Shown here in pieces: positions 1 to 10,400 of a stretch of DNA of 64,000 nt (positions are counted from its first letter, which is position 1; every line of letters starts with the position of its first letter). The stretch is from Malus domestica (taxonomy: Eukaryota; Streptophyta; Magnoliopsida; Rosales; Rosaceae): the NCBI RefSeq assembly GCF_042453785.1, contig NC_091663.1, positions 37,841,001-37,905,000 of the forward strand, written 5' to 3'. The notes beneath the pieces are model-generated. The model was not told the DNA's origin. It saw only the letters and a list, made by a program, of their open reading frames with translations, and made no database searches. A program made the position numbers and the translations under genes.

Positions 1-2150
1 ATGTTTTGTGTAACATATGTTATCTTAATGGGTCATATCGTGTCACACCTGTTATCTTAACAGGTTCTTAACAAGTCGGGTCACTTTACCCAATAGGTAA
101 AACGACCCAACCCGTTATGACCCGTTAAGAAAAATATTTTTTTTTCTTAAATTTGCACATACCACATTGCCACATAAATATTACTTCAAAACATAAAAAC
201 ACATTTGTCGTTAAGTACTACATCTACACTCCAAAATAAGAGCCTAATAAAAAAAACCAATACACTAATAGTCTAATACAAAATATCATATGTGCAAGGA
301 TATACAAAATGAAGAAGTTTTTCTTTTCAAGGTTGTGAAGCCTTTCTCAGAAGTTAAAACCTTGCCAATGAAACTCAAAGCTTGCATGTTATTCCTTTTA
401 CAAAATCCTTCATTTTTAATCGATCGTCATGGGAAAATTGTATTGGAACTTTGGCTTGATTTATTGCTTTAAGAGTTATGTTGATAATGTTTTCAGTAAT
501 GTTTTCCACATCAGAACTCTCTTCCGCATAAACTAAGTATAGAAAAACCAAACATTATAAACTATTCAAATTATGAGAAGTTTACCAAAATAATTATGAA
601 AAGAAATAAAACAATAGTACTATACAATTTAAAATATATTACCTCCTTTTCAAATGTTCTAAATTTAATTTAATATATATATAATTATTATAGTTTTTTA
701 TGAGTTATCAAATTATTAAATTAATATTTTGCTTATCGTGCATCGAGTTACCCACGTGTATACCCAGACCAACTCGTTATCTTAACATGTTATCAGGTTA
801 CCGATAACGACCAGATTCGTTATTGTATCAACCTGATAACCTGTTAATTTCGTGTCGGGTTAACAAGTCGTGTCAGAAATCATCAGGCTTAACAGCTCAT
901 TTTTTTTATTGGAGAATTTCTAGGGTTTTGAAAACCCTTATTGCTTCTATTTTCTTTCTATTCTTTGACTCACAAATTCTACTTAGCGATTTTATAAATT
1001 GCGTTATGCATAAACATATATATATTGACAAATATATGAACATGTCCAATATATATGTAAATGTAGGGGAACCACGCATGATGGAAATTTTTTTCATGTT
1101 TCATGGTTGTTTAAAATAACTTACTTTATTTTAAAAGAACCTGATTGGCAGAAAACAATTCAGCCTTTCAATTTGTAAAGATCCTTCTCGGAAAGTCAGA
1201 ATTCTATCTCCAATGCATCATATCACATCCAACATAGAAAATTTAAATTGAATCAATAGCATGTAGATCAATTCAATAAAATAATAAGGTAATCATAAAA
1301 AGAATGATTAAATATAACTCCCTTGGAATATAAACAAACTCTTTTTAGCACAGCGTCAAGCGCGTGTTGATAACGTGTTGTATGTCTAGTTTAACTGAAA
1401 AGTATAAATGACAGAGAGAGAGCAGGTGCGGTGACAATAGAGAGAAGACAGAGATGTGTGATTCTGAGGTGTGTGTTATTTCATCATATTGTGTCTTTAC
1501 TTGTAGTCGTAGGGATTGAGGGGAAAGAGGAAGAGGGTAGGATTGCCATTTTTGAAAAATTCATTTAATGGCACTATTCACTCGCCTTTTGACAAAAAAG
1601 TTGGTTTTTCAAAGTTGGGTTATGCAACTTCATGTTTTTTGCTTCTTCTTTTTTTCACCTAGAACTGTGAAAAAAAAGCTGAAGTTGAATGTTTACCAAA
1701 CACAAAAAAACTTCTAGCTTTTTTTTATACCCGCTTTTTTTTTATAATTTAAGCAGTACCAAATTGGAATCTAGTCTAAGAGATATGTTAGAATCTCACA
1801 AGGATATCTAAGATAACATAAGATTTACATAACCATATTCCTAAACTATTTGGACTGCAACAGATTTTAAATTTTCCACACCATGATTGTAGTTGTATTA
1901 TTGAATACAAAAAAATTTAAGATGTTAATGTTCAGTAAATTAGAATGAAGTTTTTTTCCATTTAATTATGTAATGAAATAATATACGTACTTAATAGTTG
2001 AACGTCGTGTCGAGTAACATGTTAATTTAATGGGTCGAATTTGTGTTTGAATGTTTCAATCCGTTAGCTTAGTGGGTTTACATTATACAATTCGTTAAGA
2101 TAGGTTGACACTAATATGTCAAACACGACCCATTTACAAAGTCTAAAAGT
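1..2150. repeat. Degenerate GGGTC/ACCCGTTA-rich repeat clusters, no gene
   Basis: Three clusters (about 25-130, 760-895 and 1990-2140) share runs of GGGTC, AACACGACCC and ACCCGTTAAG-like words in both orientations. The outer two read roughly as reverse complements of each other, which would fit the ends of an old non-autonomous DNA transposon of about 2.1 kb. Between them the sequence is AT-rich, with only short spurious reading frames. No target duplication could be identified, so both the element and its limits are tentative. Confidence 0.35.
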
Positions 2151-2754
2151 GTAAGTTCTTTCCTCGAGAAAGTCATATTTTTTACCACGTGAGCATATTG
2201 TGGCGATTCACACAAAATTCCTCATCTATGAGAGCTATCCGAATCAATCATGCAACTTGGTACCTTTAGTTTCCAAATTTCTTGAATTCGAAGAGAACGG
2301 TCAATTCCTGTAAATTACTTATACGAAATGGAGTAGGATTCTCTCCCTTCTTTTTTTCCCTCCCCTTCTCTCTCCTCCTATATGAACGGTCAAGGTTAAG
2401 CCACGTCAATATTTTATATTAATCTTTTATAGAAAAAGAAAGACAAAATAAAAAATGTGAGAAAAGAGAATGGAAAATGATGGAAAGAGAAAGAAAGAGA
2501 ATCTTAGTCCATACGAAATTATAACACAAATCTTAAGAACTACTGAAAGACCCTAAGCCTTGGTGACATTCCACCAACCGGGACCATGGTCTCGAGATCC
2601 TAGCACCCAAACCGAGAGGCTTGCACCCAACCAGACCCTGGCACCAACCCTAGAACCAAATCGCGTTACCCTAGCGCCCAGGATGTGATAGCTGGACAAC
2701 ACAATTAGAACCCACCCACATGGCAAAATATACTCACCAAACAAGTGACATTAG
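2151..2754. other. Intergenic stretch, nothing recognised
   Basis: AT-rich sequence with polypurine/polypyrimidine patches around 2340-2500. One 63-codon frame on the minus strand shows no family feature. I see no gene, RNA or element boundary. Confidence 0.5.
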
Positions 2755-3417
2755 TTTAATTGTAGCAAGGTTTCTAAATTTTATCCTTAGTTTAATATTA
2801 GTTTATGAACTCTCATATTAATTTCTTTAGTTCTCGAACTTACAAATGTGTTACATGATTGATCATTTTCACAAACTCTTATCTTTTTTCTTCTTCTTTT
2901 TTCCGTTAAATTTAGGAGTACATAGGAACTTCAACTTAAAACTTCAAAACAATAGAAGAAGCTAAAAAACAAATTAAAATTTATAAATTAATATCTAAAC
3001 TTAAAACAAAATGAAATTTGAACTATTAAAATACAAATAGGATATGGTTGGACTTTAGCAACTTATAAATATTAGGCAATGCGACATCAGAGTTGGTAGC
3101 AGATCGAACTATGGCTGAACTTAAACAACTAACAAATCACTTATTGAACTGCGAACAAAGAAATCCTATGTATTCAAATTTCTTTAAAAAAAAGTGATTT
3201 TTTTCATTTCTCATTTTTAAATTTATTTTTAGTATTGTGAGATGAAGTTCCTAATATAATCTTAAATTTAACGGAAAAATAGACAGCGTTAGTGAAAAGA
3301 ATTAATGGTACAAACACATTGTAAAGTTCAAGAACTAAATAAACTAATATGAAAGTTCAGAGACTAAAATTTAATTACAGATAGAGTTTAAAGAACATTG
3401 CTACAATTAAGCCTTAA
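2755..3417. mobile_element. Inverted-repeat (MITE-like) element
   Basis: The sequence from about 2755 to 2945, starting near TTAATTGTAGCAAGG, reappears as an imperfect reverse complement from about 3235 to 3417, ending near TGCTACAATTAAGCC. The arms are therefore about 190 bp, far longer than chance allows. The 290-bp centre has no coding potential. Family assignment is not possible by eye, and no clean target duplication was found. The right arm is part of a later tandem duplication. Confidence 0.6.
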
Positions 3418-3741
3418 AAAAAAAGTATGTGGTGGTGAAAAAACTGGTAGAAATCCTATGTATTCAAATTTCTTTAAAAAAAGGTGATTTTTTTCATTTC
3501 TCATTTTTAAATTTATTTTTAGTATTGTGAGATGAAGTTCCTAATATAATCTTAAATTTAACGGAAAAATAGACAGCGTTAGTGAAAAGAATTAATGGTA
3601 CAAACACATTGTAAAGTTTAAGAACTAAATAAACTAATATGAAAGTTCAAAGACTAAAATTAAATTACAGATAGAGTTTAAAGAACATTGCTACAATTAA
3701 GCCTTAAAAAAAAAAAGTATGTGGTGGTGAAAAAACTGGTA
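3160..3741. repeat. 290-bp tandem duplication
   Basis: Two copies of a 290-bp unit lie head to tail, the first about 3160-3450 and the second about 3451-3741. Both begin with AAATCCTATGTATTCAAATT and end with GGTGGTGAAAAAACTGGTA. Only a few substitutions and A-run length changes separate them, so the duplication is fairly recent. The unit contains the right arm of the inverted-repeat element, so that element now has two right ends. Confidence 0.9.
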
Positions 3742-4312
3742 TGATATAATTAAATTTAAAATTTCTTGTTTACAAATGAAAAGATATACCATTAGATCAT
3801 AATACTAAGTCATGTTCCAAAAACAGCCTTAAGATTACCATTTTTTACTACACAATTGGTCCCTTTTTCAGTGCATAAAATATGGTCCACGGAACGGGGC
3901 TACTTTGACATGTTGGAAGGCGTGAGACGTGAGGTCATCAAATTCACAAGACATCCCCTGCAGATGAGTTTGATGGCATGAAATCACATAGCATAGTCGT
4001 TTTAACTTTAAAAAACAGATGAACACTCTCACACAAACCCATTCCCACAGAGAGATCTACTCACTTCATACTGTATGCATACATAAACAAACCATACTTC
4101 AGTCACATCACTTGTTAGTGTCACACACCAGTACATGCATCGAAGATTTTTGTCACACAATTCCCAGATTGGCTAAGTAAATGGATGTTGCTGAGTTTCA
4201 ATGTGCAAGTTTAATAGCTTTTACCAGCTACCAAAAATATAATTAGAGTACAACAGATCACCAACCGCTCCAAGTTTGCTTTAAGATATTGAGTAATGTT
4301 GTGGATGAGTTT

Positions 4313-4451
4313 CTAAGTCTCGAAACCGGCACTGGAAATGTTCTTTGAACGACAAGGTTCGCTGAAGAAGTCCATTGGTGAACCAGGAGACCCAGCACCG
4401 ACTGTCGAAGCCATTAACTAAAGATGGCCATTCCAAACATTATATTGTGAG

Positions 4452-4496
<45 letters not shown>

Positions 4497-7400
4497 ATAA
4501 TCACCTGATGAGGAAGGAGGAAGGGACCCCATGCTGAGCTGCTTCCTGTGTACATTACTGGTCTTTCTGAAACATATAAAATATAGAATAAACCATCCAA
4601 ATTGCAAGAATCACTCACAATACGATTACTAAATGATGCATGCTTAACTGAGGTTCGTTTCAAGACCCCTCCTTGACTCCTTTAGTCCTTCCCACTGCTT
4701 AACCATTCATTATCTATCCTTTTTATTTTTATTTTTTTTTTCTTATCAGAAATCAGATTTCTCCTTTCTATCATTGCCAGGAAGGTTCTCCATCTTCCTC
4801 CAACCCACTGCCCCTTCTGCTTTTCATAGAATAAATCATTTCATATAACCATCAGCTTTACTCTTAGAAAATTGCAGAAAAACTCCATTTTGTTAAATAT
4901 TCTTTGCACTCCCTTCCCTTTAGCTGATCAATCAAATCCGATGGAAAGTCCTCAGCCTACTCCTCTATGTGATTAGGACGACGTTGGCAGAGGATGGATC
5001 ACCTGTAAAAAGTGTAATTCTCACTTTACTATTCTCAAGTATCGTGAAATTTCAACCTTCATACCAAAATTTTTATTCGTCTGACTTTCACACATAAAAT
5101 TTGAATTTTGTGATACTTTCATACTTCCATTAGCCTTTTTGACAGGAGCTCAGTTAACTGATAATGTGGCAAGCCACTGGACAATGACTGCAAAAATGTG
5201 GGTGAACCCCAATAGCATTTTTTTATTTTTGGAAAAAAAAAATATTAAACCCAAATTGTCTTCAACCTTGGACTGTGGAAACCGACGAGGAAAACCCAAA
5301 TCATCTACGTCGCCAGAACCCAGAACCCAGAACCCACATAGAAGGCCAGCTCAAAACCCAAAACCCACATCCTCCACTTTACCAACTCAATTCCCAGTTC
5401 AGATTCACTCAAACCCATCTCGAAAATCCTTCTTACCGAGTCGAGGGTCGATCTTCGAAATAAGATTTATGGCTCGCTCACCAAGTCAAACCCCAACCAC
5501 CCTTCCAAATCCCTGCAAATTCAGATCATGGAAATTCGAGGAAAGTCGCTCACCGAGTCTGTGGAAGCCTTAATCATGGAAATTCGGATCTTTTACGCGA
5601 CCTGGAGAAACCCATTAGGGAGAAGAATGTTGAGGAGTGAAGAGTGTTAATGGACGGTGTGTTTGTATCTGGGTTTTAGGGCGATGCAGTTGAAGAAGCA
5701 GAGGGCGGTTTGGGATCAATGTTAGAGTGAAGACAGAGGAGACATGGGAAGGGGATATGGAGGGGCTAGTTGTTTGAGGGAAGGGTGGCACTGCCAATTG
5801 GGACAGCAGAGAATGGCAAAGAGCTGAGAGGAGAGATTGTGCGGTTCGGTGGAGAGGGGAAGAGGAGCGGCAGCGGCAAAGGAAATGGAAATAAGGGTTT
5901 TAGGAGGAAGAGGAAGGGTTCACGTGGGTGGCAGATAACGGCCATGGGTTTTCTCATCATCTTCTTCGGTCATTGGAGGAGGACCCGACCCAATTCACTT
6001 CATGGTATACGGATCAGGTGTTTGAGCTGTAAAGTGGGAGGAGGAGAAGGAGGAAGAAGAAGAAATGGTGTTTGAGTTGTAGAGTGGGAGGAAGAAGAGG
6101 ACCCGACCCAATTCACTTCGTAGTATACGGACCAAGAAATAGTCTTTGAGTAGTACAGTGGGAGAAGGAGGAGGAGGGAGTGGGTGGACCTAACTCGCTT
6201 CATGGTATACGGACCAAGAAATGGTGTTTGAGTTGTAGAGGAGGAGGAGGGAGTGGGAGGACCCAATTCACTTCATGGTACACGAACCAAGAAACGGTGT
6301 TTGAGTTGTAGAGTTGTAGAGTTGTAGAGTGGGAGGGGGGAAGAGGAGGAGGAGAAACTTCCTCGTTCTCCTTATCCTCTGAAGAAGAGGACGTGCCCAA
6401 AGTGCCACGTTGTAGAGTGGGATAAAAAAAAACATTTTTTTTATTTGTTTTATATGTCCACGTGGGGCGCACAGTGCAACGTTTCTTCACAGTCATCATT
6501 AAGTGGCATGCCACGTCATCACTTAATTGAGCCCCTGACAGAAAGGCTAACTGAAGTATGAAAGTGTCACAACACTCAAACTTGAGGAATGGAAGTGGGA
6601 CAAAAAATTTAGGTATGAAAGTTGGAATTTCACGATACTTAAGGATAGTAATGTGAGAAATACTCTTATAAAAAAACTCTTGTAGTCAACCTATTGCTCC
6701 ATCCAAACACTGTTAAAGCTTGTGCTCTGAACCACCAAATAATTATTTACCCTCAGCCATCTTTAATATACACTGCTGATATATTTCCTCCATTTCTAGC
6801 AAAATTTTGCATAAGAACTATTTTGTGTGATTGAATGAACTATACCATACATGCACCAATTTGGACATCTTAATGCATGTCTTTACTTTCATGTAGAGTA
6901 TGCACCAAATTTTGAAAATAAGGAACATTCTTCCACTGACCTGGTAGATCTACAGATGGATCGTTGAAGCAACGCATTGCAGCTGCCCAACCTGCATTTG
7001 AAGACATGCAATTATTAACCAATTCAAACCTCATACAAGTAATCACTGAAAAAGAAAAAAAACAAAAATACACCCCTTTAGTCTTTTAGTTAATCATGCA
7101 CAAAGTCCCAGCAAACTTTTATGCATAAAGAATTTTAATCCTAGCTCCAAAGAAAATACTCCTAGGTCAACTAATGGTTGGTAATCTTTACTTTCTTTGT
7201 AACTTTCTAAAAAGTCAAAAGAAACGTGGGTGGGGCTCAGGGGCTTGCAACATTATTTTCACTTTGAACTTTTTGTGAATGACAGTTGGAGAAAGGAATC
7301 ACCTGCAAGAATTTAAATGTACAACCTAAACCCTAAACTTATTTTGTATAAAAATACTAACAATATGAAAGGAGGATGTCAATGTGGGCATCATAACCTA

Positions 7401-10400
7401 TTCTCTATTGCATGTTACTTTCAATCATCAAGTTGAAATATCACGGATCACCTCAGGACCCTTGCTGATATCATTTGCACAAAAATGTATGGCAGAGCAT
7501 AAATAGGCTGATGAAAAAGAGCCAAAACAAAGTAATTCCTGTATTAACATATAGCAATTCCTTTTCAAGACACTGTTGACACATACGACTATGTAAGAGC
7601 TGGAAAGCTTCACTGGTGCAACACCCCTCTAGAGCTATTAACCCCCGAGAGTTCTCATTCAGAAGACTGCTGCTGCTTCCATCCCCATGATCCATAACAG
7701 AAATATTTCTTGAACTAGAAATTTGACTCTTCTCCAGATCACTCCCGCCATGAGGATTGTTAGTTCGATCAAACCGATCTGAAACAGTAACTTATAACCA
7801 CATTAGATATGTAACCCTAAAAATGTCACAATTTCCTCGACCACTCAACTTCTGGTAAACAAAAGAATAAAAAGATATGTACAAATAAGTCAAAAGAAAC
7901 AGCCCACAACAGCCTTTGGGACTAAAGACAGCTCCTCCTACTTAAGAACAAGGGTTGAGACACGCTTGAGTACCTATTTGTAAAAATACCAAACTGTGGA
8001 ATTACAGGAGAAAAAAATTGATAGGTCTCACTATAGGAAAACGTGAAATGATAAACATTAAGTAATAGTTGAAACTACTTAAACAATAAATGGAACGTTG
8101 TAAAAATAAAATAGAATACCCTAGATATGACAGATAGTACACTTTGTTATATTAAATTATTTGAGATATATGTACTGACATAAAAACTAGAATTGACAGA
8201 TACTAATATTTCCTGATAAAATTAGCATTAGAATAAGGATTAAAACTAATTCACGTTGTTGCTGTTTGTATCAGTGCTAACTGCTGAAAGAAATAATGAA
8301 AATATACATGACTTCTGATGGTTCCCAATGACATAATTTTGCTGGAGACATTCTTAAGAAGCATGAAGAATGTGTAAGAATCAAAGGGTTAAATAATTAT
8401 TGAGCTATAACAGAGAATAAACACAGTGCAAATTCACCAAAGACACTTAACATAACCATAACCAACAACTCAGGAGCAAAGGAACTCTGAACAAATCGCT
8501 TGTGAAGTGATTTCAGGATCAGTAATGCAAAATTATGAAATAAGTAGAATGTAAAGAGGATGGAATAAGAAAATATTGTAAGCATTATGTGTGATAAAAT
8601 CCATAATGGACTAACCGAGATTATATAGTATTCGTTTAACCATTCTCCAAGGGATGAAATGTTAGGCTTTAAGAGCATGAGCAACAAATATTGAATGTTA
8701 AGAAGGATGGTAAGAGTTTAGTAGAAACAAAATGATAAGCATTATCAGCAACAAATATTAATGACAGATTTACACAACTAAGCTTAGAAAGTTAGTACAT
8801 AAACCAAATTAAGGAAATTAATATAAGAGGTACTTGATTAAGAATCCGATGAAGACTCGCACATGATGAGGTAATATGTAAGGATCTAAAAGAAATAAGA
8901 TTTAATGGAAATTTGGTATATTAATCAGTGTTTTAAAAGGCCAAGGCAAAGCCAAGGGATTTAATGGATAGCCTTGCCTAGGCGATAGAAGTGAGCCAAT
9001 AGCCTCACGGTACCTAAGATTATTATAGTCCTTAATAAAAGTATAATATAATACTTTTTCTAAAACAAATATTCATTGTCATTCAAGGCTTGTTTTATCC
9101 ATTGGGCGTTGTAATGTTTTAAAAAAACATTGTACAATTATTTAAATATTTAATAATATAAGAAAAATGAGAAAAGGAAAGGAAAAAGGAAAATCTGATG
9201 AGTCTATGCAAGTCAGGTTCGCCGCAGTTCTAACCATCTATACTTCCGTTTCCATCATAGAGAATTGAGGCTGAGAAGATTTTAAAACCTTGCACCAACC
9301 TTATATGCCGCCTAGTCTGGTTGGGCAGAGGCCTTTTCTAGATATCCCCACCCAAAAAAGCACCAAGGCGAGTATCAAAACTAGTTTTTTAAACCATTTA
9401 TTGAGCAAATTATTCATTTCAATACCTCAAAGATAAGTTACACAAGTATTTATAGTTACACATTAGGAAAGCCAAAAGTTACTAAGAAAATGTAAAATTA
9501 CAGTAGTAACTTTCTATCTAACTTTTGACTCTTTTGAATTACTAACACATCTATGGACTTTATTATCCTCTTCACACCCCCTCAAGCTAAACGGAGAAGG
9601 CTGAAGAGAAAGCTTAGATCGAAGTTGGAGAAACCCTTGCCAAGGAAGAGATTTAGTGTGAATGCCTGCTAGTTGATCCTGACAGCATACAAATTGAACA
9701 GTAAGAAGCTTTGCCAAAACCAGCTCTTGGATGTAATGATAATCTATTTCCACATGTTTGGTTCTACCATGAAAGACAAGATTGGAAGCCAATGCAATAG
9801 CTGAGATATTGTCACACCAAATCTGAGGCAATGCAGGTAGTTTAAAGCTAATATCAGTGAACAGTTGACAAATCTAAGTGATTTCAGCAGCAGTATGGGC
9901 TAATGGTCTGTATGAAGCTTCTGTGGATGAACAAGCAACTGTATGTTGCTTCTTTGCACTCCAACTTATCATGGATAGATTGAACTGCCAAAGTAAGATA
10001 GATCCTTATAATAACTGGTTTGGCCACTGGGTTAAATGTGTCACTGAAATCAATACCTTCCTCTTGATTGTAGCGCTTAGCTACTAATCTGGCATTATAT
10101 CTGTCCACAGAACCATCTGGTTTCTTCTTAATTCTAAAAACCCGTTTATATCCAACAAGGTTTTGAGAAGAGGAGGAAGTAGGGTCCAAGTTCCTGTATT
10201 TAGCAAGGCATTAAACTCATCTTGCATGGCTACCCTCCAATGAGTATACTTGGAGGCTTGCAGGTAAGTCGAAGGAACATATTCAGTGTCTAGATGAGAA
10301 GGCAGGTGATGTTTAGTTGCAGTGTAGGCTTTGGGTTTGAAAATGCCAGATTTAGACCTAGTTTGCATAGGATGGGTAGAAGTGACAAGTTGTGATGGAG

